From NCBI RefSeq assembly GCF_016728505.1, contig NZ_CP068159.1:2046001-2110000 (forward strand): a stretch of 64,000 nucleotides of DNA, in the 5' to 3' direction. Below the pieces are notes generated by a model. The model did not search any database, was not told the DNA's origin, and was given only the letters and a program-made list of their open reading frames with translations. This document shows, one piece after another, positions 1 through 11,296 of this stretch. Position 1 is the stretch's first letter, and each line of letters begins with the position of its first letter. This DNA is from Corynebacterium riegelii (GTDB lineage: Bacteria > Actinomycetota > Actinomycetes > Mycobacteriales > Mycobacteriaceae). The position numbers were made by a program, and so were the translations under genes.

Positions 1-296
1 TAGCGGTTGGCAAGGGCGTCGATAAGCAAACGAAGCTCCCTGGGAGCAACTACCTCCGGAGAGATGACCCGCTCGATGAACCGCAACTTGCCCTCATGTG
101 TGGAGGTGGAGGCACGTTCCAACACCAGCGCATCCACCAGGCGGCCGGCGAAGCGGATGCGCACCTTGACTCCCGGCCGCGCTGATGCCGAATCCACCTC
201 AGAAACCAGGTAATCAAACTCCCTGTCCAGGTGCGCCAAACCAAGCAGCGGCAACACCCGAACCACGGGCTGGGAGACGGCTTGGTTTTGTGACAT
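1..296 (-). CDS. priA: Primosomal protein N' (PriA), N-terminal part, cut by window edge
   Basis: Only the first ~98 residues are present; the gene runs off the left edge. Reverse translation from ATG at 296 gives RVLPLLGLAHLDREFDYLV near the start, then GVKVRIRFAGRLVDALVLER. This is the PriA 3'-DNA-binding domain, which binds the 3'-OH of the leading strand at stalled forks. Actinobacterial PriA often lacks helicase activity, but that part is outside the window. In corynebacteria priA normally follows metK; here three plus-strand genes lie between them. A -10-like TAGAAT lies 8 nt upstream of the ATG, so the mRNA may be leaderless. Confidence 0.85.
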   Translation of the reverse strand, partial: MSQNQAVSQPVVRVLPLLGLAHLDREFDYLVSEVDSASARPGVKVRIRFAGRLVDALVLERASTSTHEGKLRFIERVISPEVVAPRELRLLIDALANR

Positions 297-304
297 GCTG
301 TGAA

Positions 305-310
305 ATTCTA
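305..310 (-). promoter_or_regulatory. Putative -10 element of priA (leaderless)
   Basis: TAGAAT on the minus strand ends 8 nt before the priA ATG, which puts the expected transcription start at or next to the start codon. I see no convincing -35 and no Shine-Dalgarno sequence. The rest of the 297-411 gap holds nothing clear. Confidence 0.4.
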
Positions 311-411
311 ATGAATCTCAAGCACTGCCCCCGATTGGCTATCGGTAGGTTGCAGGCGCATACTCGTCAGCGTTAGAAATCTTTAGTTATCCCTATGAGT
401 TTGTCCCAAAG

Positions 412-1317
412 ATGAATCGTGTTTCGCGCGCCGTTGCGGCTGCATTGTGCTGCCTGGCCCTTGTTGTACCTACCGCTGACATCCAGGCTTCGGCCTCCTC
501 GTTCGATGCCCTGTCCTCTGGGGCGAGCGATCTAGGTGTGCGCAGTTCACAGGCGGTTAACAACGCATGGCGGCAAGGCTTCAACGCCCTACCCCCACAG
601 GTACGCAATGTGATTCCGAACGAGCTTCGCCCGGACCAACCAGCTCAGCCTTCGCACCCAGCGCCTCCTGCGGAACCGGAACGTGAAAGCACCCAGGAGC
701 CGAAACCTGCGCCGGATTCCTGTGCCAATTGCGTGGCGTTGACCTTTGATGACGGCCCAGCCCCCGAGACCGAGCGACTGCTGGACATCCTGGATAAGAA
801 GAACGTCAAGGCGTCCTTTTTCGTGATGGGTAATAACGCCCGCAAATATCCAGCAACCATGCAACGCATCCGCAATGGCGGCCACACCATTGGCAACCAC
901 ACCGCGGACCACCGCGAGCTGCCACGTTTATCTCAAGACGGCATCAATCACCAGCTCGACCGGGCAAATGCGGCCATCAACGACACCACTGGCCAGTCCC
1001 CTCGATGGTTGCGCCCACCCTACGGCGAGTATGACGCGCGCGTGACCGCTGCGGCTCAACGCCGCGGCATGGCTGTCGCGATGTGGAACGTAGACACGCT
1101 TGACTGGAAGCACCGCAACGCGACCAAGACGTGCGCGGTTGCCGTGCAGAATTCACGCCCAGGCTCTGTGGTGTTGATGCATGACATCCACGGCCCCACA
1201 GTGGACGCAGTGCCGTGCGTGATTGATGGCCTGCGCGCGAAGGGGCTGCGCCCTGTCTCGCTGGATCAGATGATTACTTCACCCCAGGCGGGTCGCGTGT
1301 ATTCGCAGCGCCCATAG
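412..1317 (+). CDS. Secreted polysaccharide deacetylase (NodB domain)
   Basis: 301 aa. A signal peptide (about residues 1-28, hydrophobic core AALCCLALVV) is followed by a low-complexity Pro/Glu-rich linker (about 70-103) and a NodB homology domain (about 107-290). Visible motifs: TFDDGP at 111-116 (catalytic base and metal Asp), HTADH at 163-167 (metal His pair), RPPYGEYD at 201-208 and LMHDIH at 255-260. Family members remove N- or O-acetyl groups from peptidoglycan or other glycans in a metal-dependent way. The Pro-rich linker suggests an enzyme reaching into the cell wall. Substrate is not predictable. Likely monocistronic or heading the short plus-strand cluster up to 2591. Confidence 0.9.
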   Translation: MNRVSRAVAAALCCLALVVPTADIQASASSFDALSSGASDLGVRSSQAVNNAWRQGFNALPPQVRNVIPNELRPDQPAQPSHPAPPAEPERESTQEPKPAPDSCANCVALTFDDGPAPETERLLDILDKKNVKASFFVMGNNARKYPATMQRIRNGGHTIGNHTADHRELPRLSQDGINHQLDRANAAINDTTGQSPRWLRPPYGEYDARVTAAAQRRGMAVAMWNVDTLDWKHRNATKTCAVAVQNSRPGSVVLMHDIHGPTVDAVPCVIDGLRAKGLRPVSLDQMITSPQAGRVYSQRP

Positions 1318-1339
1318 ACTGCCCTCTAGACTGCTACCC

Positions 1340-1711
1340 ATGGCTGAAACTGAGGAACAAACACGCCGCGGCTGGCTCAAAGCCATGCCGTATCTCCTTC
1401 TTGCAGCGTATATCGTGGTTCCACTCGTGCTCATTCCCGCTGCCGGCAGCAGCGCACCCGCGGCCATGATTGCGTTTCTCTTTGGCACTGCAGGGCTTGT
1501 TTCGCTTATCGACGCCACGTTGTTCCGCCCCACGTATTCCATCCCCTTACTGTGCGGGGTTGGCTTTTGGCTTGCCAAAGTGCTCTACCTCAACGAGGGA
1601 ACCTTTGTGTATGGCATTGGTTGCGTTGTCATCGCTGGACTGTGCAGCTGGCTCGGCGGCGTAATCGGTGGCGTGATCGGTGGCCGCGTAAGCGCTGGCG
1701 CCAACAAGTAG
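1340..1711 (+). CDS. Small multi-spanning membrane protein, unknown function
   Basis: 123 aa. A charged N-terminus (EEQTRRGW) precedes about four hydrophobic segments (roughly residues 16-34, 41-58, 68-84, 90-115), the last Gly-rich (WLGGVIGGVIGG). I do not recognise the family. It starts 22 nt after the deacetylase stop and ends 16 nt before the next gene, so the three genes probably form one transcript. A role in the same envelope process is only inference from context. Confidence 0.7.
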   Translation: MAETEEQTRRGWLKAMPYLLLAAYIVVPLVLIPAAGSSAPAAMIAFLFGTAGLVSLIDATLFRPTYSIPLLCGVGFWLAKVLYLNEGTFVYGIGCVVIAGLCSWLGGVIGGVIGGRVSAGANK

Positions 1712-1727
1712 CCAGGAAAGGACACCT

Positions 1728-2591
1728 GTGGAAACTTGGAGCCTCAACCATCCCGAACACGGCCTGATCGAAGTGCGTATAGGCTACGATAACGAGTTTT
1801 TGGAAACCGACCCCTCGTGGCCAGGTGAGCTGCCAGAGCAATTCGTCGAGCATCCCGAATTGATCAAGCACATACCCGCCAACGGCAGCGTGGCAGAACG
1901 ACTGCGTGCGGGATTTCCCAGGCCGCCGACGCGGCTGGAAGTCCGCGTAAACGGTGAGGTGCAAACACAGTACCAGGATCTAGATTCCGGGCGAATCCCT
2001 CTATTCGGCCAAGGCTCTAAAGATGCACTGAAAATAATGACGCACTTCGGCGTTGACCGCGCGAAACCGAATCTCAACCTCACTTTCAACATATTCAAAG
2101 AACTGCTGGAGGTGGATTACCGCGAGGGCAAAACCATAGTGGAATTTGATCCGCCGGAAGGATCTCGGGGCGCGCGCCGCCGCCAAGCCATGGAATCCAG
2201 CAACATCAAGCGCACCCTCTTCCCCATCGCACAGGGCATCGGAAAAGGTGGTTGGGCGCTGGCTGCGTTGCTGCTTCCGCCTGTCATCGGGCGTTTTCTT
2301 GCCTGGATTGCGCAGTACCTGCCAGATATTGATCTGCCGGACTTCACCCTGCCGCAGATCCGGCTACCCCACGTTGACTTGCCAGTACCACAGCTTCCAC
2401 AGGTGAGGTTGCCAACGCCGAATATTGCTTTGCCGGACCTGCCGGACCTGCCCTACTGGGTGGCTTGGCTTTTGGAGTACTCAAAAATCTGGGTCCCCGT
2501 ACTCATCGGCATTGTCATCGGCGTCGTCGCGTTACGCAACAAGAAGAAGTCCGACGCCGAAAAAGCGAAGTGGGAAGAGCAGGAGTCCTAG
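1728..2591 (+). CDS. Membrane protein with LP-pentad repeat loop, unknown function
   Basis: 287 aa, GTG start preceded by AGGA at good spacing. An N-terminal soluble domain of ~170 residues with no recognised motif is followed by a transmembrane helix (~174-197), a loop made of nine LP units about every five residues (198-242; for example [20 protein letters not shown]), a second hydrophobic region (~243-270) and a Lys-rich tail (RNKKK). By the positive-inside rule the N-domain and tail should be cytoplasmic and the LP loop outside. Its TAG stop shares the palindromic CTAG with the metK stop, so the convergent genes overlap by 4 bp. Confidence 0.75.
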   Translation: METWSLNHPEHGLIEVRIGYDNEFLETDPSWPGELPEQFVEHPELIKHIPANGSVAERLRAGFPRPPTRLEVRVNGEVQTQYQDLDSGRIPLFGQGSKDALKIMTHFGVDRAKPNLNLTFNIFKELLEVDYREGKTIVEFDPPEGSRGARRRQAMESSNIKRTLFPIAQGIGKGGWALAALLLPPVIGRFLAWIAQYLPDIDLPDFTLPQIRLPHVDLPVPQLPQVRLPTPNIALPDLPDLPYWVAWLLEYSKIWVPVLIGIVIGVVALRNKKKSDAEKAKWEEQES

Positions 2592-3826
2592 ATTCCCGCT
2601 GCGCGCTTGAGCTCCTCAACCTTGTCTAGGCGCTCCCACGGGAGGTCAATATCCGTACGTCCAAAGTGGCCATAGGTTGCCGTCTGAGCGTAGATTGGAC
2701 GAAGCAGATCGAGCTCCTGAATGATCGCATCTGGGCGCAGGTCAAAGACCTTCTGTACAGCCTGTTGGATGGATTCACTGCTCTGTCCGTCAACCGCCGT
2801 ACCAAAGGTTTCCACGTACAAGCCCACCGGGTTGGCACGACCGATGGCGTAGGCCACCTGGACCTCAACGCGCTTGGCCAAGCCTGCGGCGACAATGTTC
2901 TTTGCAACCCAGCGCATGGCATAGGCCGCGGAGCGGTCCACCTTTGAGGGATCTTTGCCGGAAAACGCGCCGCCACCGTGACGAGCCATACCGCCGTAGG
3001 TATCCACAATGATCTTGCGACCAGTCAATCCCGCATCACCCATCGGGCCACCCAGGACGAAAGATCCGGACGGGTTAACCAAAAGCTTCGTGTCTTCGTT
3101 GTAGAAGGCGCCCAGCCCAGCGTCTTCAATCACCCACTCAAGCACGTGTTTACGCATAGCCGCTGCAAGCTCATCGCCAGTGAAGTCCGGGTCGTGCTGG
3201 GTGGAAATAACCACGGTATCCAAGTGCACCGGGGTTTCGCCGTCATACGCAAAGGTAACCTGCGTCTTGCCGTCCGGGCGAAGCCCATTAACAATGCCTT
3301 CGTGGCGCACCTGAGCCAGGCGGCGGCTCAAGTGGTGTGCGGTAGCGATTGGCAGCGGCATATACTCCGGGGTTTCATCCGTTGCGTAGCCGAACATCAG
3401 GCCTTGGTCGCCCGCACCGGACTGCGCAAGCTCCTCCTTGGAGGAGTGCTCACGCACCTCCTGGGACGTGGTCACTCCCGCGGAGATTTCCTCCGACTGA
3501 TCACCAATAGCAACATTGACGCCACAGGTGTGTCCGTCGAAGCCAACCTCAGAGGAAGTAAAGCCGATCTCCACCAGGCGGTCACGCACAATCTTGGCAA
3601 TGTTGGAATAGGCGCTGGTTCGCACCTCCCCCACTACGTGCACCTGTCCGGTGGTCACGAGGGTTTCAACCGCTACGCGCGACTTCGGGTCTTGGGCAAG
3701 CATGTCATCCAAGATGGCATCCGAGATGGAGTCACAGATCTTATCGGGGTGGCCCTCAGTCACGGACTCACTGGTGAAGAGGCGGTGGAACGTACCCTGA
3801 GACGTGCCATTGTGCTGTTCAGACAT
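2588..3826 (-). CDS. metK: S-adenosylmethionine synthetase
   Basis: 412 aa. Makes S-adenosylmethionine from methionine and ATP in the cytosol. [15 protein letters not shown] near the N-terminus, [10 protein letters not shown] and [19 protein letters not shown] are signature MetK motifs for ATP, Mg and K binding; length is typical. I prefer ATG at 3826 over an in-frame GTG at 3835, because the promoter places the transcription start at this ATG. Followed upstream by coaBC with a 56-bp gap that holds its own promoter and an McbR-type operator, which implies control by sulfur-metabolite signalling as known for metK in C. glutamicum. Confidence 0.97.
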   Translation of the reverse strand: MSEQHNGTSQGTFHRLFTSESVTEGHPDKICDSISDAILDDMLAQDPKSRVAVETLVTTGQVHVVGEVRTSAYSNIAKIVRDRLVEIGFTSSEVGFDGHTCGVNVAIGDQSEEISAGVTTSQEVREHSSKEELAQSGAGDQGLMFGYATDETPEYMPLPIATAHHLSRRLAQVRHEGIVNGLRPDGKTQVTFAYDGETPVHLDTVVISTQHDPDFTGDELAAAMRKHVLEWVIEDAGLGAFYNEDTKLLVNPSGSFVLGGPMGDAGLTGRKIIVDTYGGMARHGGGAFSGKDPSKVDRSAAYAMRWVAKNIVAAGLAKRVEVQVAYAIGRANPVGLYVETFGTAVDGQSSESIQQAVQKVFDLRPDAIIQELDLLRPIYAQTATYGHFGRTDIDLPWERLDKVEELKRAAGI

Positions 3827-3833
3827 GCCCAAC

Positions 3834-3862
3834 ACACTAGACCAAGCGGTCTAATTTGGCAA
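3834..3862 (-). promoter_or_regulatory. metK promoter, leaderless
   Basis: TTGCCA (3857-3862) and TAGTGT (3834-3839) are separated by exactly 17 bp on the minus strand. The -10 ends 7 nt before the ATG at 3826, so transcription should start at the A of the start codon. No Shine-Dalgarno is present, which fits. Confidence 0.65.
3838..3853 (-). promoter_or_regulatory. McbR-type operator at metK
   Basis: Perfect TAGAC-N6-GTCTA inverted repeat, the consensus for McbR, the TetR-family repressor of methionine and cysteine genes in C. glutamicum whose effector is S-adenosylhomocysteine. It fills the -35/-10 spacer and touches the -10, as expected for repression by blocking polymerase. Confidence 0.8.
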
Positions 3863-3882
3863 AGCCGGGCGGTCCATTAATT

Positions 3883-5091
3883 TCAGTAGGCCTCAATCGC
3901 ATCCCAAATTGCTACCGCTACCTCGTGCTTTGAGCCTTGGGGCACTTCGGTTTGTGAGCCATCAGCGCCAAGAATCCAACCCTCATTGTGGGACTCACCG
4001 AACACTTTGCCGCCCGTGACCGCATTGACCATCAGCAGATCCGCGCCCTTGCGCTTGAGCTTCGCACGCCCAAACTCCAATGGGTTATCGGTCTCTGCGG
4101 CAAATCCAACAATGACAGCGTCCGTCTCCCCCGCCTGGCGGCGCTCAACCAGCCCGCGCAGCACATCAGGATTTTCCACCAAGTGCAGCGTAGACAGCGA
4201 GTCATCGGCTTGTCCCTTCTTCAGCTTGCTCGTCGCTTCCTGCTCCGGGCGATAGTCAGCAACGGCAGCGGCCATAATCACCACGTCCGCCTCCGCAGCG
4301 CGTACGTTCATGGCTTCCTCCAGCTCTCTCGTTGAACGCACGCGCACCACCTCGGCGCCGGCAGGCGTATCCAACGCATCAGTATTGGCAGCAATAATGG
4401 TGACGTCGGCCCCGCGGTGCACCGCAACGTCTGCAAGCGCAAAGCCCTGCTTGCCCGAGGAACGGTTGCCAATGAAACGCACCGGGTCAATATTCTCCTG
4501 CGTACCGCCGGCGCTAATCAGTACGCGCTTGCCCTCCAGGCTGCGCGTAATCGGGCCGGTTGCTAACACCGTGCGCGCAAGCTGCGCAATCTGCACAGGC
4601 TCCAGCATCCGCCCTGGGCCAGTGTCCTTACCAGTTAGCCTGCCGTGCGCCGGCTCCAACACCGTCACCCCTCGGCGACGCAGCGTTGCCACATTCTCCT
4701 GTGTGGCCGGATTAAGCCACATCTCCGTGTGCATCGCAGGCGCCAACACAACGGGACACGTTGCTACCAGCACCGTCGAAGTCAACAGATCATCTGCACG
4801 CCCCGCGGCTAGGCGCGCAATCAAGTCAGCTGTTGCCGGAGCAATGACAATCAGGTCAGCCTCCTGACCAACGCGAACGTGCTGGACCTCATCTACGCGG
4901 CTAAACACCTCAGTGTCAACAGGGTTTCCAGACAGCGCCTCAAGCGTTGCGGCCCCCACAAAGCGCAGCGCGTTCTGTGTCGGCACCACCTTCACGTTGT
5001 CCCCAGTCTCCGTGAACTCTCGAATCAGCCCGACTGCCTTGTAGGCCGCGATGCCGCCAGCAATACCGATCACTACGTTGCTTTTGCTCAT
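3883..5091 (-). CDS. coaBC: Bifunctional phosphopantothenoylcysteine decarboxylase / phosphopantothenate-cysteine ligase
   Basis: 402 aa, two steps of coenzyme A synthesis. The N-terminal CoaC half is an FMN flavodoxin-like decarboxylase (GIAGGIAAYKAV near the start; HTEMWLNPAT loop). The C-terminal CoaB half begins near GKRVLISAGGTQENIDPVRFIGNRSSGKQ (nucleotide-binding region) and contains the KLKKG and KRKGADLLMVN motifs of the CTP-dependent ligase. ATG at 5091 gives the family N-terminus MSKSNVVIG. It follows rpoZ, but a strong intrinsic terminator lies between them. Confidence 0.96.
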   Translation of the reverse strand: MSKSNVVIGIAGGIAAYKAVGLIREFTETGDNVKVVPTQNALRFVGAATLEALSGNPVDTEVFSRVDEVQHVRVGQEADLIVIAPATADLIARLAAGRADDLLTSTVLVATCPVVLAPAMHTEMWLNPATQENVATLRRRGVTVLEPAHGRLTGKDTGPGRMLEPVQIAQLARTVLATGPITRSLEGKRVLISAGGTQENIDPVRFIGNRSSGKQGFALADVAVHRGADVTIIAANTDALDTPAGAEVVRVRSTRELEEAMNVRAAEADVVIMAAAVADYRPEQEATSKLKKGQADDSLSTLHLVENPDVLRGLVERRQAGETDAVIVGFAAETDNPLEFGRAKLKRKGADLLMVNAVTGGKVFGESHNEGWILGADGSQTEVPQGSKHEVAVAIWDAIEAY

Positions 5092-5113
5092 AGGGTCAAA
5101 GTCTACGCAACGC

Positions 5114-5152
5114 AAAAACCGCGCACCTGCCAGCATATGGCGAAGTGCGCGG
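5114..5152 (-). terminator. Intrinsic terminator after rpoZ
   Basis: The arms CCGCGCAC (5119-5126) and GTGCGCGG (5145-5152) pair perfectly, with a TGCCA/TGGC-type inner pairing. On the minus strand the stem is followed by five T residues (5118-5114). It separates gmk-rpoZ from coaBC. Confidence 0.8.
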
Positions 5153-5176
5153 CTACAGAACCTTGTGTGTGAAAGC

Positions 5177-5482
5177 TTAGTTGCCCTCTTCGTGCTCCAG
5201 AAGACCCGCCTGGATCTCACGTAGTGCGATGGAAAGCGGCTTCTCACCTGGCTCCGGATTGACCAGAGGGCCGATGAACTCGAACACACCCTCATCAGAG
5301 TTCTGGTAGAAGCTGTTGATCTGGCGAGCACGCTTGGCCGCAAAGATGACCAATGCGTACTTCGACGAAACCTTGGTCAGCAGCTCATCGATCGGAGGAG
5401 CCGTAATGCCCTCCGGTTCGTCGTACACACGCTCCGCGGAAGCGGCAGCAGTGGTCGACAGCTCATCAGTGACGTTGCTCAA
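5177..5482 (-). CDS. rpoZ: RNA polymerase omega subunit
   Basis: 101 aa, typical for actinobacterial omega. [31 protein letters not shown] carries the conserved helices that clamp the C-terminus of beta', and [12 protein letters not shown] follows. It helps assembly of RNA polymerase and, in other bacteria, ppGpp binding. It starts 8 nt after the gmk stop; gmk-rpoZ linkage is widespread. Confidence 0.96.
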   Translation of the reverse strand: MSNVTDELSTTAAASAERVYDEPEGITAPPIDELLTKVSSKYALVIFAAKRARQINSFYQNSDEGVFEFIGPLVNPEPGEKPLSIALREIQAGLLEHEEGN

Positions 5483-5490
5483 CTCAACAC

Positions 5491-6081
5491 CTACTCATTT
5501 GTTGTATCAGTCAAAAGGGCCGCAATGGCGGCAACTGCCCGGTCAACATCGTCGTTGACCACAATGGAGTCAAACTCATGCTGGGCATCAAGCTCGCCTC
5601 GGGCAGTTTCTAGACGACGCTTAATCACGTCCTCAGTTTCAGTCCCACGACCAGTCAGACGCTCCACCAACACTTCCCACGACGGGGGTGCAAGGAACAC
5701 CGTCTTAGCCTCAGGCATCAACCGCTTAATTTCACGTGCGCCAACCAGGTCGACTTCAGCCAACACCGGTCGCCCCGCCTCCAGCGCTTCACGCACCGGG
5801 CCAGCCGGCGTACCGGAACGCTGCAGGCCGCCGTGAATGTCGGCCCACTCCAGCATCTCGCCAGCATCAATGCGCTCCTGGAAGTCAGTTGGAGAGACGA
5901 AGAAGTAGTCCCTGCCATCAACCTCACCGGGGCGTGGTGCACGCGTAGTCATGGACACCGAAAAGTACAGATTCGGCACATCAGTAACAAGGCGCTGAAC
6001 CACGGTGGATTTACCCACCGCGGACGGGCCGGCCAAAACAATCAGCCGACCACGCGTTGCATCATTCTTCACGGTATCCAC
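5491..6081 (-). CDS. gmk: Guanylate kinase
   Basis: 196 aa. Phosphorylates GMP to GDP with ATP. P-loop GPSAVGKST near residues 18-26, the GMP-binding segment [22 protein letters not shown], and the lid region [11 protein letters not shown] are all present. Forms a tight gmk-rpoZ pair with mihF 15 nt upstream. Confidence 0.96.
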   Translation of the reverse strand: MDTVKNDATRGRLIVLAGPSAVGKSTVVQRLVTDVPNLYFSVSMTTRAPRPGEVDGRDYFFVSPTDFQERIDAGEMLEWADIHGGLQRSGTPAGPVREALEAGRPVLAEVDLVGAREIKRLMPEAKTVFLAPPSWEVLVERLTGRGTETEDVIKRRLETARGELDAQHEFDSIVVNDDVDRAVAAIAALLTDTTNE

Positions 6082-6096
6082 GGGCGCGTATGTCTC

Positions 6097-6417
6097 TTAC
6101 GCGTCGAAGCCGAAACGCTCGAGCAGAGCGCGGCGCTGACGGTCACCGAGGCCACGCAGGCGGCGGGTCTGGGCGATCTCCAGCTCCTCCATGATCTCGC
6201 GAGCCTTAACCTTGCCCACCTTCGGCATAGCCTCGAGCAGTGCGGAGACCTTGGTCTTGCCAATGATCTCGTTGGTGTCAGCCTTGTCCAGGACGTCCTT
6301 CAGGGTGGTCTCGCCACGCTTGAGGGAAGCCTTCAGCTCTGCACGTGCCTTACGTGCCTCTGCTGCCTTCTCAAGGGCTGCCTTGCGCTGCTCCGGGGTC
6401 AACTCGGGAAGTGCCAT
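6097..6417 (-). CDS. mihF: Integration host factor, actinobacterial type (mIHF)
   Basis: 106 aa. All-helical nucleoid protein essential in mycobacteria, unrelated to proteobacterial IHF. The core LLEAMPKVGKVKAREIMEELEIAQTRRLRGLGDRQRRALLERF is the DNA-binding helix-two-turn-helix with an H2TH-like GKVKA turn. The Lys/Arg/Ala-rich N-terminal helix (about 10-35) is also usual. ATG has GGAGG 7 nt upstream. Linked with gmk and rpoZ as in other actinobacteria. Confidence 0.95.
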   Translation of the reverse strand: MALPELTPEQRKAALEKAAEARKARAELKASLKRGETTLKDVLDKADTNEIIGKTKVSALLEAMPKVGKVKAREIMEELEIAQTRRLRGLGDRQRRALLERFGFDA

Positions 6418-6493
6418 GGATCCTCCAAAATTTATTCGTAGTTTGTACTGGTCCAGTTACTTAACTGTCCTCAGCATTATTGCCGAGAAGCAC

Positions 6494-6499
6494 CTTATA
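6494..6499 (-). promoter_or_regulatory. Putative extended -10 for mihF
   Basis: TGGGTATAAG on the minus strand is a strong extended -10, about 75 nt upstream of the mihF ATG; no clear -35 is visible. The 6418-6623 gap otherwise holds an imperfect palindrome at 6543-6567 (AGCACT-N6-AGTGCT within a repeated CTAGTG). Confidence 0.4.
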
Positions 6500-6623
6500 C
6501 CCAGGTCGGGTAATTGCATCGTTGCAACTCGCCAGCTTCGGTCTAGTGTAGCACTGCATCTAGTGCTGCCGTATTGACTTGGCTCTACAGACTACTGCAT
6601 TTCGCCATGTCAACGCATCGACG

Positions 6624-6656
6624 CAAATAAACTACCAGGGGTTTTGCCCTGGTAGT
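6624..6656 (-). terminator. Intrinsic terminator of the pyr operon
   Basis: A perfect 10-bp stem, ACTACCAGGG (6631-6640) against CCCTGGTAGT (6647-6656), with a 6-nt loop. On the minus strand it is followed by TTTATTT. It lies 13 bp after the pyrF stop. Confidence 0.85.
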
Positions 6657-6668
6657 GAATTGCCCCTC

Positions 6669-7476
6669 CTAATTATCGCGTTTCCCCAGCTCGACGGCTT
6701 GATTGCGCAGGTCACTGACATTCGGTCCGTGGCGCAACACAGAACGCGAAACGTTTGGAAACACCAGGTGTGCACGCTTCCCAGCAATGCGGTCAACGTC
6801 TGCAAAGGTCGCGCCTTGCGCACCCACACCAGGCATCAGCACCGGGGCATTGAGGGATTCAAGGGCTGGAGGCGTATCGACGGTCGCGCCAACCACCACA
6901 CCCACATCCCCCACTTCCCCACGCAAAGCGGCATCCGCGTTGAACTTCGCGCACTCATCAGCCATGAACTGCGCAACCGTTACCCCACCGTTCAAGGTGG
7001 AGCTCTGAAACTGCTCAGCCTCAGGGTTGGAGTTTGCAGACATCACGAACACGCCCTTGCCGTGTTGCTGTGCAAGCTCAATCGCCGGGGCAAGCGAGCC
7101 CACACCCAGATACGGCGTGAGCGTCAATGCGTCTGCCTCCAGCGGTGCGCCTGGTTCCAACCACGCGGCGGCGTAGCCGGCCATGGTGGATCCGATGTCG
7201 CCACGTTTGGCATCCGCAATCGTGATTGTTCCCAACTCACGCGCCGATGCAAGGGTCTCCTCCAGCACGGCGAAGCCTTGGGCGCCGAAGCGCTCGAAGA
7301 ACGCCACCTGGGGCTTGATCGCCGCAACGTGACCGCCGAAGGCTTCCACACACGTCATAGCGAAGGTGCGCAAGCCGTCGACAGTGTTTGCAAGGCCCCA
7401 CTGCTGAAGCAGCGCCGCATGGGGGTCAATGCCGACGCACAGGCGCCCATGCGTGCGGCCTGCCTCTACGAGACGG

Positions 7477-7490
<14 letters not shown>
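6669..7490 (-). CDS. pyrF: Orotidine 5'-phosphate decarboxylase
   Basis: 273 aa. Last step to UMP. This is the longer type-2 PyrF: CVGIDPH near residue 20, the catalytic [10 protein letters not shown] motif near 93-102, and [10 protein letters not shown] for phosphate binding. ATG at 7490 has AAGG 6 nt upstream and overlaps the carB end by 14 bp; an in-frame TTG at 7496 is an alternative. Last gene of the operon, directly before the terminator. Confidence 0.95.
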
Positions 7491-10845
<3,355 letters not shown>

Positions 10846-11286
10846 TTAGTTTTCCTCCTTGACTACGAGGGTGGCGACAACGCTTTCGTTGCCGGTCTGA
10901 GACAGGTGTCGGACCAGTTTGCGGGTGTCCACCCCGTAGATACCGCTGATGCCTTGCGCGGTCATCGCTTCCTCCAAGGTGCGCACCGAGCGGAAGTTGG
11001 AAACCCGTGCGGTGAGATCCCTCACCACGACGGCCCCAACGGTGATGCGACCCTCCGAGTTGGCTACGTCCTCATCGTTCCAACCAGCGTTGCCAACCTG
11101 CGGTGCAGCGAAGATAAGCACCTGGCCCTTGCGGGCCGGGTCAGTCATTTCGCGCTCATAAGCGAACATGTTCGTAGTTACAGTGGCGGCGCCAGAGATC
11201 TCTGCGGTGGGTGTTGCGCCGAAGAGGTATCCGGGGAAAGACGTGCCGTCGGCAAGCACAAGCTCTGCCTTCTTACGTGCGTTCAT
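10846..11286 (-). CDS. carA: Carbamoyl-phosphate synthase small subunit, N-terminal domain only (no glutaminase domain)
   Basis: 146 aa against ~380-400 for normal CarA. ATG at 11286 has AAGGAA 7 nt upstream. ELVLADGTSFPGYLFGA, VGNAGWNDEDV, VVVRDLTARVSNFR and GIYGVDTRKLVRHL match the CarA N-terminal domain collinearly up to its end (about residue 130). A few residues then lead to TAA, directly followed by the carB ATG. The class-I glutaminase domain with its Cys-His-Glu triad is absent, and pyrC (ending at 11297) leaves no room for it. The usual MTGYQE motif is also altered (MFAYEREMT). It may serve as a structural cap for CarB in an ammonia-using enzyme, or be a degraded gene. Confidence 0.85.
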   Translation of the reverse strand: MNARKKAELVLADGTSFPGYLFGATPTAEISGAATVTTNMFAYEREMTDPARKGQVLIFAAPQVGNAGWNDEDVANSEGRITVGAVVVRDLTARVSNFRSVRTLEEAMTAQGISGIYGVDTRKLVRHLSQTGNESVVATLVVKEEN

Positions 11287-11296
11287 AATCGGTTCC

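Noticed and set aside
3836..3882. SAM riboswitch upstream of metK
   Set aside because: The gap is too short and the mRNA appears leaderless; control is better explained by the McbR site.
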